The position numbers and the translations under genes were made by a program. Under the pieces are notes generated by a model. The model did not search any database. It saw nothing but the letters and a program-made list of their open reading frames with translations, and was not told where the DNA came from. A stretch of DNA of 64,000 nucleotides from Persephonella sp. KM09-Lau-8. Lineage in GTDB: Bacteria > Aquificota > Aquificia > Aquificales > Hydrogenothermaceae. This document shows positions 8,179 to 17,955 of the stretch, piece after piece (the first letter of the stretch is position 1; each line of letters starts with the position of its first letter). The stretch is taken from NCBI RefSeq assembly GCF_000703085.1, contig NZ_JNLL01000001.1:868001-932000 (forward strand), read 5' to 3'.

Positions 8179-8859
8179 CTAACCATGAATTTTTTCAAAT
8201 GCTTCTCTTATCTTCTGTTCCAGTTCATCTCTGGTTTTTATTGATTTAATTATCTCAAATAGGTACTGGTTATCTTCCATTCCATTAATTGTTTTTTTGT
8301 ATTCTCCTGTATTATAGCCTTTTTCCTGTCTAATATGATTAAGTATGTTTTTGCCTATATATAAAAGATATAACTTTTCAAAGGAAATTGTATTTTTTAC
8401 CAGAATCCCAAAGAAGAATATTCCAAATTCTAAATCCTGTCTTAGAAACCCTTCAGCAACCCTTTCTGCAAGAAAAATAATTTTTTTATATTTATCCGTT
8501 TCTCCAAGATAATGATTTATTAAGCTTCCATCGATATCTATGTTGGTAAAATCCTCATTAATACCTTTTAAGAATATCTCAACAGCTTTGCTTTCAACAG
8601 CCTCTTCAGGTTTCTCATAATCCATCAGTATATAAGACATAATAAAATGCCAGATATCAACAACTTCTATCTGGACATTCTCCATATCAGGTGTTTGCTT
8701 TTTCCACCATTTCCATGGCAGGCTATCTACAAGCTCAGCACATTCTATCCATGTGGCACGGGCAAAATCTTCTTTTGTCCTTATTTGTCTCCAGTTTTCA
8801 TTTATTTTTTTATTTAGTTTGTCCTGTAATTGAAACATATCAACTAATTTCTCTTTCAT
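8179..8859 (-). CDS. dut: Dimeric (all-alpha) dUTP diphosphatase
   Basis: This enzyme hydrolyses dUTP to dUMP and pyrophosphate, keeping uracil out of DNA and supplying dTMP synthesis. The 226-residue sequence belongs to the dimeric MazG-like superfamily rather than the usual trimeric beta form. The metal-binding acidic residues are visible as ATWIECAELVDSLPWKWW (Glu39, Glu42, Asp45) and EVVDIW (Glu65, Asp68). GGAGGG precedes the ATG. It is the first gene of a run with the SDH protease and DUF502. A dCTPase-like activity is not excluded. Confidence 0.85.
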   Translation of the reverse strand: MKEKLVDMFQLQDKLNKKINENWRQIRTKEDFARATWIECAELVDSLPWKWWKKQTPDMENVQIEVVDIWHFIMSYILMDYEKPEEAVESKAVEIFLKGINEDFTNIDIDGSLINHYLGETDKYKKIIFLAERVAEGFLRQDLEFGIFFFGILVKNTISFEKLYLLYIGKNILNHIRQEKGYNTGEYKKTINGMEDNQYLFEIIKSIKTRDELEQKIREAFEKIHG

Positions 8860-8883
8860 AAGCCCTCCTTATTATGTATTATC

Positions 8884-8907
8884 AAAAAGCCCCCATAGGG
8901 GGCTTTT
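8884..8907 (-). terminator. Intrinsic terminator after the carbonic anhydrase gene
   Basis: AAAAGCCCCC (8885-8894) and GGGGGCTTTT (8898-8907) form a 10-bp stem with a 3-nt loop. On the minus strand it follows the stop at 8914 and ends in five T, separating the carbonic anhydrase operon from dut. Confidence 0.9.
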
Positions 8908-8913
8908 ATATCT

Positions 8914-9657
8914 TTAATCCTGTTTCATTACCATCCTTGCATTCAGAGGTTGAACTGGTCTGTTGGTATCTCCACCCATAAGTTTCCTGAATTTTTCTAT
9001 CTGTTCTTTTGATAACTCCATCTCTTCAACCATAACAAACCATCGCACCCCTTCAGAACATGGCGGAGTAGTAAGTGATCCAGAATATCTGTAATATCTC
9101 TTTTTCTTGGGCAATAGGTCATAAGCGTTTATTTTATCCGTAATTTTTACCTTTTCTCCAACTTTTGAGGAAATATTTTTCCATAACTTCTCAATAACAG
9201 GATTTTTCCTTCCTTCCTTAAAAAGAACTCCTATAACAGCAATATTACCATTCTTATCCATATGAACAAAATGTGCTTCAAATGGATAAAGTTTTCCTTT
9301 TATTTTATGCTCGCTTGGAGCATGAAAATGAAACTGTTTAAGCTCAAACTTTGTTCCATCAACCTCTAAGTAACTTCCTTTTCCATAAGATACTTTAATT
9401 GTGTGTCCGTTGTTAACTAAATATGAAGCTCCTGGTCTGTAACTGATTTTTAATTCTTTCAACTCTGCTTCAACAATTCTGTTGATGTCTACTGGGGACT
9501 GATTTTTCCCAATTTTACACATAATAAATTCAGGTTTAAGATCTCCCCAGTGCTCTGGACCTGTCTTACCATGGTAACTCCAGTGTTCTCCACTATAGGC
9601 TCCATAGCCCATAATCAAGAATGAAAGGCCTGCGACAAAGGTTGTTTTTCTCATCAT
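8914..9657 (-). CDS. Secreted alpha-class carbonic anhydrase
   Basis: Carbonic anhydrase interconverts CO2 and bicarbonate in the periplasm, useful for an autotroph. A signal peptide covers about residues 1-21. The family pattern is complete: zinc ligands His110 and His112 in QFHFHAPSEH and His129 in EAHFVH, the proton-relay region NNGHTIKV, and SLTTPPCSEGV. Cys47 and the Cys of TPPC are placed for the disulfide typical of bacterial members. From family knowledge, thermostable relatives are known from Sulfurihydrogenibium and Persephonella. The ATG overlaps the galT stop by 4 nt, and a terminator follows. Confidence 0.96.
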   Translation of the reverse strand: MMRKTTFVAGLSFLIMGYGAYSGEHWSYHGKTGPEHWGDLKPEFIMCKIGKNQSPVDINRIVEAELKELKISYRPGASYLVNNGHTIKVSYGKGSYLEVDGTKFELKQFHFHAPSEHKIKGKLYPFEAHFVHMDKNGNIAVIGVLFKEGRKNPVIEKLWKNISSKVGEKVKITDKINAYDLLPKKKRYYRYSGSLTTPPCSEGVRWFVMVEEMELSKEQIEKFRKLMGGDTNRPVQPLNARMVMKQD

Positions 9658-10700
9658 CCATCTCCTCCTAAGATTTTTTCCCTCAAGTGTTTGGCTGCCT
9701 TTTCAGGAGGAGTTGGATTTATAAAATATTCTGTCCCCAGTTCAAACCCTGCATGTATTGCTATTCTTGGCAGGATTTCTATATACCAGTGGAAAAATTT
9801 ATCAATATCATAGAAATAATCAGGTCTACCGGGTATATCCCTTACCGGTGGGGCTGTATGCAAAATAAGATTAAAAGGCGGATTGTTAAATACCTTTGTC
9901 AGCTTTTTAACAGCTATCTGTAATGTTTTTGCAAGGTCTTCTAAATCCTCATCGGTAATATTTGAAAAATCATGGGAATGAAATTTAGGGAGTATTCTCA
10001 TCTCAAACGGAAAAGCAGATGCATAAGGGGCATAAATTAAAAATCTATTATTTTCTTCTATAATTCTTTCTGCATGTTTTCTTTCATATTTAATCTCATC
10101 ACACAAAAAGCATCTTTCTTTTTCAATAAAATATTTTCTTGTCTGGTTTATCTGTATATCTATTTTTCTGGGAATTCTGGGTAATGCTATAAGCTGTGAG
10201 TGAGAATGATAAAGACTTTTCCCTGCTTCTTTCCCGTGATTTTTGAAAATCTGGACATAATAGATATTTTTGTCTTTATAAAGCTGCTTCATTCTTTCTC
10301 TGTAAGCAAGGAACATAAGAAAAATCTCGCCTATCGAAAAGTCCTGTAATTGTTTATAGTGGTCGGGAGTATCTATGATAACTTCATGATATCCAAATCC
10401 GCCCATACGGTCGTATATATCTTCTGAATCTCTGAAAAAATCCTCTTCAGGTCGGACTGCAGGAAATTTATTTGGAATTACACGGACTTTCCACCCAGGT
10501 GCATTTGGAGAAGTTCCAGGCTCTCTAATTGCATAGACTTCAGGTGGGGTTAAATGTTCCTTACCCGGTTCAAAAGGACATTTATTTATATCCCCTACTT
10601 CTTTTCCCCAACCTATTGGATAATCATGAGGTCTTTTGGCTCTTTCTTTGGATATAATAACCCACGTATTATTCAGTCTGTTATAACGAAGTTCTGGCAT
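9654..10700 (-). CDS. galT: Galactose-1-phosphate uridylyltransferase
   Basis: GalT exchanges UMP between UDP-glucose and galactose-1-phosphate via a histidine intermediate. The start is placed at the ATG at 10700, which has GGGAG six bases upstream; a TTG at 10713-10715 would add five residues and swallow that site. The active-site string YHSHSQ (His165, His167, Gln169) matches the HxHxQ nucleotidyl-transfer motif. CFLCD, with other Cys/His residues, may bind zinc. A related nucleotidyltransferase of the same superfamily, such as an ADP-glucose phosphorylase, is possible, since no other galactose gene is nearby. Confidence 0.85.
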   Translation of the reverse strand: MPELRYNRLNNTWVIISKERAKRPHDYPIGWGKEVGDINKCPFEPGKEHLTPPEVYAIREPGTSPNAPGWKVRVIPNKFPAVRPEEDFFRDSEDIYDRMGGFGYHEVIIDTPDHYKQLQDFSIGEIFLMFLAYRERMKQLYKDKNIYYVQIFKNHGKEAGKSLYHSHSQLIALPRIPRKIDIQINQTRKYFIEKERCFLCDEIKYERKHAERIIEENNRFLIYAPYASAFPFEMRILPKFHSHDFSNITDEDLEDLAKTLQIAVKKLTKVFNNPPFNLILHTAPPVRDIPGRPDYFYDIDKFFHWYIEILPRIAIHAGFELGTEYFINPTPPEKAAKHLREKILGGDG

Positions 10701-10724
10701 AAGAAGCTCCCACAACGGGGAAAA

Positions 10725-11273
10725 TTATAAGAGCCCTCTTCTTTTGAGAGCATCTTCATATATTCTGTTGTAAAGGATTCTCCACTCTGGAGTCCCTTCA
10801 ATAATTTTCTTTGAATAAGATTTAATTCTCTGCCTTACTTCTCTGTCTATCTCTTTTTCTTCTTTTACAAGCTGTTTGAGCATCTCAAAAACTTTTCTTC
10901 TTATTTTGTTAGGATGCTCAAAAATCTCTATGCTGTCGTCTGTCTCAATATATTTCTTTATTCTATGGGCTATCTGGTTCATCCTTTCTTCAGGGTCAAG
11001 ATGTATGTTTCTTTCTTCTGCAAGCTTTTCTTTTACTTTTAGAACTGCTGTTCTGTATCTGATGTCTTCCTCTTCTATAAGGTGCATATGCTGTTCTACA
11101 AGCCTTTCTGCTTCTTCCTCTATCTCTTTTTCTTCCTGAATTGCATTATTTATTATTTCAAATAATTTATTTCTAAATTCTTCTTCATTTTCCGCTTCAA
11201 TATAGTGCTTTTCTATCAGTTCTTTTTCTATATTGTTTACGATTCTCTCTACCAGCCTTGCTGGTATTTTCAT
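10725..11273 (-). CDS. DUF507 family helical protein
   Basis: A highly charged, all-helical protein of 182 residues with no known function. The start is set at 11273 because GAGGAGG lies just upstream; an in-frame TTG at 11288 would include that site. The two halves look alike: EEEFRNKLFEIINNAIQEEK in the first half resembles NKIRRKVFEMLKQLVKEEK in the second, so the protein is a tandem of two DUF507 units. It heads the run DUF507-galT-carbonic anhydrase, 24 bp before galT, and has its own promoter. Confidence 0.85.
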   Translation of the reverse strand: MKIPARLVERIVNNIEKELIEKHYIEAENEEEFRNKLFEIINNAIQEEKEIEEEAERLVEQHMHLIEEEDIRYRTAVLKVKEKLAEERNIHLDPEERMNQIAHRIKKYIETDDSIEIFEHPNKIRRKVFEMLKQLVKEEKEIDREVRQRIKSYSKKIIEGTPEWRILYNRIYEDALKRRGLL

Positions 11274-11305
11274 TAAAATCCTCCTCAAATAATATTCAGA
11301 GTGTT

Positions 11306-11333
11306 ATTATATTACACTTTAAATCTTTTTCAA
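11306..11333 (-). promoter_or_regulatory. Promoter of the DUF507-galT-carbonic anhydrase operon
   Basis: On the minus strand TTGAAA (11333-11328) and TATAAT (11311-11306) are 16 bp apart, a near-consensus sigma-70 promoter 33 bp upstream of the DUF507 start. Confidence 0.75.
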
Positions 11334-11346
11334 AATCAGGGTAAAA

Positions 11347-12243
11347 ATGGCAAAAATAATTAATTTTGACTGGAATATAAAGGAAAAACCTTCAGATTTT
11401 TTAGTAAAAGAGGTGTCTGAACTTGAAAAAGACGAAAACGGGCAGTTTTACCTTTATTTGCTAATTAAAAAAAATATGAACACAAAAGATGTAACAGACA
11501 GATTTAAACTAAGTTATGCTGGTCTAAAGGATAAAAATGCAATAACTTTCCAGTATGTTACTTCACAAGAGTTTCTTGGGGAGGCAATCTTTGAAAAAAA
11601 TCAAGATAGCTTTTTTGCACTTATATATCAGGGAAAGGTAAGAAAAAAACTGAAAATAGGACAGCTTAAAGGAAATAAATTTTCTATAGGACTAAAAGGA
11701 CACAGATTAAAACTGAAAGACTGGTTTATTAATTATTATGACCTTCAGAGAATAATAAGAAACAGAGAAAGAGGAAAAAAACTATTAAAAGAATTGAAAA
11801 CTGGAATCAAATGGAAACATCTTAAATGGAGGGAAAATTTTTATATAGATGCTTATCTTTCCCATCTATGGAATAAAGCTGTTATGTATGTACTAAAGCA
11901 AAAGTATGATGGATTTATAGTTGTGGAAAAAGGAGTTAAATATTTTATCCCCTATACAGATTATAATGAGCTAATGTCTGATTTTTATAAGTTTTTCCCA
12001 ATTCTGGGATATAAAGTAAAACTATCCCCTGAAGAAGAAAACATTTACAGGGAAATTACCCAAAAAGAAATTCCATTTGACGAACTTATGGAAAAATTAT
12101 CCCAGCTCAGAATAAAAGGTGATTATAGAAAAACATTTCTAAAAGCTGAAGATGTTTATATAACGGGAGATAGAATTAATTTTTTCCTGCCTAAAGGGGC
12201 TTATGCAACAATGTTCCTGAAAAATCAGGAAATTATTCGTTAA
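11347..12243 (+). CDS. truD: TruD-family tRNA pseudouridine synthase
   Basis: TruD makes pseudouridine at position 13 of tRNAs. The 298-residue protein shows EKPSDFLVKEV at the N-terminus and the catalytic loop YAGLKDKNAIT with the expected Asp62. It continues with GNKFSIGLKG and a short NYYDLQR segment where most members have NYFGEQRFG. It is shorter than the E. coli enzyme (about 350 residues), mainly in the inserted TRUD domain. GGGTAAAA precedes the ATG. The last 11 bp overlap the convergent DUF523 gene. The divergent NYF motif lowers certainty about the target base a little. Confidence 0.87.
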   Translation: MAKIINFDWNIKEKPSDFLVKEVSELEKDENGQFYLYLLIKKNMNTKDVTDRFKLSYAGLKDKNAITFQYVTSQEFLGEAIFEKNQDSFFALIYQGKVRKKLKIGQLKGNKFSIGLKGHRLKLKDWFINYYDLQRIIRNRERGKKLLKELKTGIKWKHLKWRENFYIDAYLSHLWNKAVMYVLKQKYDGFIVVEKGVKYFIPYTDYNELMSDFYKFFPILGYKVKLSPEEENIYREITQKEIPFDELMEKLSQLRIKGDYRKTFLKAEDVYITGDRINFFLPKGAYATMFLKNQEIIR

Positions 12244-12982
12244 TAAGCTCTTCAGGAAAGATAATATATTTTTTGTATTCTGGACTGGTTAATATTTTTT
12301 CCCTGAAATCTGGAATTTTGTTATTCAGCCATTTTTCACCAATATTTCTGGAAAATATCCTTAAAAAATTCTGGTATATTGGATTTCTCTTGAATTTTTC
12401 TGTCCCTTTTTTGCTAAAGAGAGTCAAAATATCCTCAAATTTTTTTACAAACTGCGAATTTTCCATTGTTCTGTAATTAAAAAACAGATAAAGCTTTGTC
12501 AAAAATATATATTTTTTATAAAAATCCTTTAACATAAGCTCATCTGCAGCAGGATGATAAGGAAATTTTTCTTTAACTGTCATTGCAAAGAGTCCCTTTC
12601 TTCGCCCTATATATCCTTTTCCTTCCGGCGTTTTATATGTTTTAGTCCCTGAAAAACCACAGCTTGGGGATTTGCTTTTAAGTAAAAATCCGTCTATCTG
12701 AGGAAGGCTGCTTAAAAATCTATAGGAAAAATCCTTTAAAGGCTGGGTTAAATCTCTATTGGTTTCAGGCTGATAAACCCTGTAGCCATTTTCTTTCACA
12801 ACTATTATTTTTGGTCTGGGGACAGGAAGACCTATCTCAACTTCTGGACATACAGGAATAATGTCAACATATTTCAAAAGCTTTTCAACAAAAGGGTCAT
12901 AGGCATTACTTCCATCATATCTGACATTTTCACCGGCAAGGCATCTGCTGAGAACTATTAATGGTTTATTGGAACTGCTCAT
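12233..12982 (-). CDS. DUF523 (TudS-like) protein with DUF1722-like C-terminal part
   Basis: The first 150 residues form a DUF523 domain with three cysteines in family positions: SRCLAG (Cys14), PVCPE (Cys45) and SPSCGF (Cys108). In studied relatives (TudS, 2-thiouracil desulfurase) these hold a [4Fe-4S] cluster that removes sulfur from thiouracil. The C-terminal part, with LTKLYLFFNYRTM and many Lys/Phe residues, resembles a shortened DUF1722 domain. It follows the secreted coiled-coil gene with a 17-bp overlap. The desulfurase role is inferred from the family; nucleotide or tRNA thio-base recycling would be a reasonable substrate class. Confidence 0.82.
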   Translation of the reverse strand: MSSSNKPLIVLSRCLAGENVRYDGSNAYDPFVEKLLKYVDIIPVCPEVEIGLPVPRPKIIVVKENGYRVYQPETNRDLTQPLKDFSYRFLSSLPQIDGFLLKSKSPSCGFSGTKTYKTPEGKGYIGRRKGLFAMTVKEKFPYHPAADELMLKDFYKKYIFLTKLYLFFNYRTMENSQFVKKFEDILTLFSKKGTEKFKRNPIYQNFLRIFSRNIGEKWLNNKIPDFREKILTSPEYKKYIIFPEELINE

Positions 12983-13643
12983 TTATCTCTTTTATCAGAT
13001 TTTTATGCTGGGATGTAAACTCTTTTAGCTTTTTTATAGCTTGATTTAAAGTCTCATTTGTCTCTTCTTCATAAGCCTTAAATTTTTCAAGATTATTTTT
13101 ATCAAAAAAGTATAGCTTATTATCCTTGACTATATAACCTTTTGTTTTGTTTAAAGACTCAAGGAACAGAAATGCTTTTTGCTTTTTCTCTGCATAATCG
13201 GCAACCAGATCAAATGCTTCCTCAAGTATACGCTGGTTATCTATCATATATTTGTAAAAATAATCCCTTAGCTCATCTGATATTGGTGCTCTTTCAAGAA
13301 CTTTAAATGTTTTCATTCTAAACGTAATATAAGCATCACTTAATTTTTGTTTCAAATCTTGTACCTTTTGTTTCAAAACAGAATATTGATTTATCAATTT
13401 TTGAATACTTTTTAAGTCTTTAAAATTATTTACTGATTTTTCTATCTGATTGAGCTTTGTAATTTCCTCATTTATTTCCCTTATAGCCTGATTATAAATA
13501 GATACGAAATTACTGAGAGATTGTTGGGATTGTTTTATATTAATCTGCTTTTCTTTGATATATGAGTTTTGGGCAAAAACTGAAGTAATAGAGGATAAAA
13601 AGAATAACAGACCTGTAATTCTAATTATCACTCCTTTCAACAT
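12966..13643 (-). CDS. Secreted coiled-coil protein of unknown function
   Basis: I do not recognise this 225-residue protein. It begins with a signal peptide (about 1-24, cleavage after SVFA) and continues as a lysine- and glutamine-rich helical protein with heptad-like stretches, for example around 75-100 and 195-220. Export to the periplasm is the only firm prediction. It overlaps the 3' end of hemH by 23 bp and the start of the DUF523 gene by 17 bp, so it is part of the rpoD-hemH transcript. Confidence 0.7.
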   Translation of the reverse strand: MLKGVIIRITGLLFFLSSITSVFAQNSYIKEKQINIKQSQQSLSNFVSIYNQAIREINEEITKLNQIEKSVNNFKDLKSIQKLINQYSVLKQKVQDLKQKLSDAYITFRMKTFKVLERAPISDELRDYFYKYMIDNQRILEEAFDLVADYAEKKQKAFLFLESLNKTKGYIVKDNKLYFFDKNNLEKFKAYEEETNETLNQAIKKLKEFTSQHKNLIKEINEQFQ

Positions 13644-14573
13644 TTTCCCCCACTAAGCCTTTTAATAATCTTATATATGTTGGACTATCCTTTAAAGTTT
13701 CTATTCTTTTATAATGAGTTATTCCTTTATCATTTGCAAGTTTTTTGTATGCAATATCAAGTTCATACAGGGTTTCTGAATGCTCTGAAACAAAGGATAT
13801 AGGGATGACTGCAAGTTTTTTAATCCCTTTTTCAGCCAGTTCAACAATTTTCTCATCTGTAAAAGGCTGTAGCCATTTTACAGGACTGACTTTTGATTGG
13901 TATGCAAGTGCATATTGATTTTCTGGAAAATGCTCCATAATCAGCCTTACACTTTCTTCTATTTGTGATTTATATGGGTCTCCCTCTTTTATTATTTTCT
14001 CAGGCAAGGAATGGGCTGAAAACAGTAGAAAGTAATCTCTATATTCCTCACCAAGCTGATTTTTTATTTTTTCCACCCATGCCTGAATAAAAAGAGGGTG
14101 ATTATGGTAGGACTTTATCTCTTTAACAGGAATTTTCAAACCTTTTTTGTTATAGACCCTGTAAAACTCTTTAAATGAAGAACCGGTTGTGGTTTTGCTG
14201 TAATAGGGATAAAGGGGAAGGAGAATAATTTGCTGGACATTATTTTTTATGAGTGTTTCTACAGCCTCTTCTGTAAAAGGATGCCAGTATCTCATGGCAA
14301 CAGTTACGAGATAATCATCTCCAAGGACTTTTTGTAATTCTTCTGCCTGCTTTAATGTTTGCTCCTTCTGGGGAGATTTTCCTCCCATGTGGATGTAATA
14401 CTCTTTTGTTTTTTCTGCTCTGATTTTTGAGATTAGATATGCAACAGGTTTCTGAATAGGCCGTGGAATTTTGATTATATCATGGTCGGAAAAGAGATTA
14501 TATAAAAAAGGCTGGATGGCCTCCAGACTATCGGGCCACCCATGTTCATTAAAACAACGCCTGTTTTAGCCAT
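13621..14573 (-). pseudogene. hemH: Ferrochelatase hemH with a one-base frameshift near the N-terminus
   Basis: Ferrochelatase inserts Fe2+ into protoporphyrin IX as the last step of haem synthesis. The expected N-terminus starts at an ATG at 14573 with GGTGAT upstream and reads MAKTGVVLMNMGG. It then leaves frame at GGCCC (about 14537-14533); the next frame continues PDSLEAIQPFLYNLFSDHDI, as ferrochelatases do. One base is missing between 14532 and 14533. The rest (residues from about 15 on) is intact, with TTTGSSF, the catalytic-His segment FSAHSLPE and FVSEHSETLYELD. The uninterrupted open frame begins only at 14388 and would lack about 62 residues. It could be a sequencing error in a C-run, programmed frameshifting or a real loss. 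It lies 11 bp after rpoD. Confidence 0.9.
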
Positions 14574-14584
14574 CTATCACCTGA

Positions 14585-16318
14585 TTAATCTTCACAGAAA
14601 GGTCTGAGATATTTTGCCCTGTGTGGATGTCTGAGTTTTCTGAGGGCTTTTGCTTCTATCTGTCTAATTCTTTCTCTTGTTACACCGAATTTTTTACCAA
14701 CCTGCTCTAATGTGTATTCTGTATCATCTTCAAGACCAAATCTGTATCTAAGAACCTGCTCTTCTCTTTCTGAAAGTGTTGAAAGAACCTCTTCAAGCTG
14801 TTGTCTGAGAGCCTGTCTGAGAACATGTTGTTCTGGGGAAAGAACAGTTTTGTCTTCAATAAAGTCTCCCAGATGTGATTCATCATCATCACCAATTGGA
14901 GTTTCAAGTGAGATAGGCTCCTGAGATGTTCTGAGGATTTTTCTCACTTTTTCAGCAGGCATTCCCACTTTTTTGGCTATCTCTTCTGGAGTAGGCTCCC
15001 TGCCAAGCTCCTGAACCATAGAACGGGAAACCCTCACCAGCTTGTTAATTGTTTCTATCATATGAACAGGTATTCTAATTGTTCTTGCCTGGTCTGCAAT
15101 TGCCCTTGTTATAGCCTGTCTAATCCACCATGTTGCATAAGTAGAGAATTTATACCCTTTTTTGTAATCAAATTTATCAACAGCTTTCATAAGCCCAATA
15201 TTTCCTTCCTGAATTAAATCAAGGAACTGGAGACCTCTGTTCGTGTATTTTTTAGCAATAGAAACAACAAGTCTCAGGTTGGACTGAACAATCTTTTGTT
15301 TTGTTTCATTAACCTCTTTTCTTCCTTCCTGAATGATATTTATAACATGTTCAAACTCTGTTGGAACGGTTCCTATTTTTTCTCTAAGCTCTTCTATTTC
15401 TTCCTGAAGTCTGAGGGTTTCTGTTCTGAGAATCTCAAATCTACCAAATGAAAGTCCATTTTCTTCTATCTTTTTCAGTATCTCAGGATCGTTATAATCA
15501 CCTTTTAGGAGTTTCTCAACATCAGGGTCTATCTTCTGGAGTTTTCTAATTCTTTTGTTAAGGTCTTTTTCTTTTCTTTTGAGTTTCATATACAGGTCTT
15601 TAAGCTCATCGGCTATCTTGTCTAATTTTGTGAATTTGATATTCAGGCTTTTGATGAATCTGTTTACCTTTGCATGTTTTTTGATAAATTCTTTTTTCAG
15701 TTCTTCATTATCAGGGTCTTCTATGATTGCTTTCTCAAGGTCTCTAAGTTCCCTATACATCTCAGCAAGTTTTAGACCTTTTGCAATAAACTCCTGTGTG
15801 ATTGCATCCATCACTTCAGCTTCTTCTGTATCCTCTTCCATATCATTATTTGTTTCTATATTTATCAGGTCTTTTACTTTCATTTTTCCTTCAGCTATTT
15901 TTGCCCATTCATCAAGAAGTCTTTCTGCAAGGAATGATGTTCTGAGTAGTCCTCTGAAAACCTTTTTTCTACCTCTTTCAATCTCTTTAGCGAGCATAAT
16001 TTCTTCCTGTCTTGTCAGGAGGGGAATCTTACCCATTTCTTTAAGATAAAGTTTTACAGGGTCATCTGTTTTTGACCATGCGTCATCAGAAAGATTAATG
16101 CCAAGGTGGTCAGACTCTCCAGAAAATTCTTCAGGTTTTCCTTCTTCTACAACATCAATATTAAGCTCATTAAGATACTCAATAAGCTGCTCCAGTTCAT
16201 CTTCTGACATCAGGAGGTCTTCATCAATTGTTTCAGAGAGTTCCTGATAGGTGATGTAGCCTTTTTCTTTTGCAAGGATGATGAGTTTTTGGACATCATC
16301 TCTTTCATGCATCATCAT
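14585..16318 (-). CDS. rpoD: Primary sigma factor RpoD (sigma-70)
   Basis: The housekeeping sigma factor directs RNA polymerase to -35/-10 promoters. The 577 residues have a short region 1.1, region 1.2 at [21 protein letters not shown], and an acidic, helical non-conserved region at about 120-300. Regions 2.3/2.4 are [13 protein letters not shown] and RTIRIPVHM; the region 4.2 helix-turn-helix is [20 protein letters not shown]. Three ATGs run together at the start; the first lies 12 nt after GGAGG and overlaps the dnaG stop by 4 nt. The order dnaG-rpoD is the classic macromolecular-synthesis arrangement, here without rpsU in front. Sigma-70 type promoters found in this window agree with it. 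Confidence 0.98.
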   Translation of the reverse strand: MMMHERDDVQKLIILAKEKGYITYQELSETIDEDLLMSEDELEQLIEYLNELNIDVVEEGKPEEFSGESDHLGINLSDDAWSKTDDPVKLYLKEMGKIPLLTRQEEIMLAKEIERGRKKVFRGLLRTSFLAERLLDEWAKIAEGKMKVKDLINIETNNDMEEDTEEAEVMDAITQEFIAKGLKLAEMYRELRDLEKAIIEDPDNEELKKEFIKKHAKVNRFIKSLNIKFTKLDKIADELKDLYMKLKRKEKDLNKRIRKLQKIDPDVEKLLKGDYNDPEILKKIEENGLSFGRFEILRTETLRLQEEIEELREKIGTVPTEFEHVINIIQEGRKEVNETKQKIVQSNLRLVVSIAKKYTNRGLQFLDLIQEGNIGLMKAVDKFDYKKGYKFSTYATWWIRQAITRAIADQARTIRIPVHMIETINKLVRVSRSMVQELGREPTPEEIAKKVGMPAEKVRKILRTSQEPISLETPIGDDDESHLGDFIEDKTVLSPEQHVLRQALRQQLEEVLSTLSEREEQVLRYRFGLEDDTEYTLEQVGKKFGVTRERIRQIEAKALRKLRHPHRAKYLRPFCED

Positions 16319-17955
16319 TTTTGCTTTCTTCCTCCTGTATATAAGGATTTTTTTGTCTCTAATATTTTTTGAAGAACTGCATCATCAAGATTTGAAAGAA
16401 ATGTGGCATCAATTTCTGCCTGTTGTTTAAGCCAGTTTTTGTGGAGAAGATTTAAAGCCTCTATGGTATCTTTTGGTGAAACAGGTATATCAAAATTTTT
16501 AATTTCTTCCAACTCTTCTAATTCTCCACCATTTATAAATTCATTAATAAGATACATAAAGTATGCAGAACCATTTATTTTATCAAACTGATTAAACTCT
16601 CTCAATATATCATCCCTGAATAGTAATAAGCCTTTTAGTATCAACTTTTCATTTAAAGGTAAATCCTGAAAGCTATTAATTTCTTCCTCTTTAATATTAA
16701 GTTCTCTTTCTTTAACTTCAAGTAATTCCACAGGAATACCTGCTACCGCAGAAAGCTCCTTCAGATATATTCCCTGAATATGCTTATCTGGCATATAAGA
16801 TAAAATATCCAGATATAAATCTATGATTTCTTTCCTTTTTTTCAAATCCTTTTGTGCCTGAAGCCTATCAAGCAAGAACAATAGAAAATCCTGAGATTTT
16901 CGGAGTTGATTTATTACCGCCTGACTTCCTTCTTTTGCCAGTTCATCAGGGTCTTTTCCTTTTTCTATAGGGCAGTAATAAACCTCTATTCTGTATGGAA
17001 GTAATACCTTTGCAGCTCTTATAGCAGCTTTTTTTCCTGCGGAATCAGAATCAAACATTAGTATCGCCCTGTTTACAAACTTAGACAACAGCTTCCCATG
17101 TTCAGGTGTCATTGCTGTTCCAAGGGTAGCAACAACATTTTTTACCCCAACCTGATACAGCGAAATCAGGTCTAAATAACCCTCAACAATAATTGCCTCT
17201 TTTTTCTCCCTTAGAGCATCTTTTGCCTGATAAAGACCATATAAGACTTTGCTTTTTGAATAGATTTCTGTTTCAGGGGAGTTTATGTATTTGGGGGATT
17301 TATTATCTGATATTGCCCTGCCACCAAAAGCTACAGTTCTTCCTCTATGGTCTTTTATCGGAAAAATTATCCTTCCTGCAAATTTATCACTAAAATCCCC
17401 ATTTTCTTTTATAGTAATTAGCCCTATTCTCTGAAGTTCATCAATAGATATATTTTCCTTTTGTATAAACTGCTTTAATGCATTGCTTTCAAACGGAGAA
17501 AAACCTATCTCAAAGGTTTCTATTGTGGAAGGTAAAAGGCCTCTTTTTTTCAGATAGTTTTTAGCTTCTGAGCTTTTTTTAAGCTGTTCTTGATAAAACT
17601 CTACTATTTTCTGTGTTATCTGAAAAAGTTTATTTTTTTCCTGAAATGATTTGTCCTCTTTTGTAAACTTAACAGGAATATTATACTTTTCTGCCAGTTT
17701 TATAACTGCTTCACCGAAGGATATTCCCTCATACTCCATTAAAAATGTTATTGCTGAGCCGCTTTTTCCACAACCAAAACATTTAAATATATTTTTCTGG
17801 GGCGAAACCATAAAGGATGGTGTTTTTTCTGTATGGAAAGGACATAATGCTTTATAAGATGAACCAGCTTTCTCAAGTGGTATATATTCTGATATCACAT
17901 CATATACATTGGCTACTCTAAGAACTTCTTCAACAGTTTCCTGGCTTATTGCCAT
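16315..17955 (-). CDS. dnaG: DNA primase
   Basis: DnaG lays down RNA primers at the replication fork together with the DnaB helicase. The 546 residues show the N-terminal zinc-binding domain ([11 protein letters not shown] and [10 protein letters not shown], a CHC2 finger) and the RNA-polymerase core with the TOPRIM motifs [10 protein letters not shown] and [13 protein letters not shown] helical, helicase-binding C-terminal domain follows. AGAGGG lies just before the ATG. It is divergent from dnaA across a 346-bp gap and overlaps rpoD by 4 nt. Confidence 0.97.
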   Translation of the reverse strand: MAISQETVEEVLRVANVYDVISEYIPLEKAGSSYKALCPFHTEKTPSFMVSPQKNIFKCFGCGKSGSAITFLMEYEGISFGEAVIKLAEKYNIPVKFTKEDKSFQEKNKLFQITQKIVEFYQEQLKKSSEAKNYLKKRGLLPSTIETFEIGFSPFESNALKQFIQKENISIDELQRIGLITIKENGDFSDKFAGRIIFPIKDHRGRTVAFGGRAISDNKSPKYINSPETEIYSKSKVLYGLYQAKDALREKKEAIIVEGYLDLISLYQVGVKNVVATLGTAMTPEHGKLLSKFVNRAILMFDSDSAGKKAAIRAAKVLLPYRIEVYYCPIEKGKDPDELAKEGSQAVINQLRKSQDFLLFLLDRLQAQKDLKKRKEIIDLYLDILSYMPDKHIQGIYLKELSAVAGIPVELLEVKERELNIKEEEINSFQDLPLNEKLILKGLLLFRDDILREFNQFDKINGSAYFMYLINEFINGGELEELEEIKNFDIPVSPKDTIEALNLLHKNWLKQQAEIDATFLSNLDDAVLQKILETKKSLYTGGRKQK

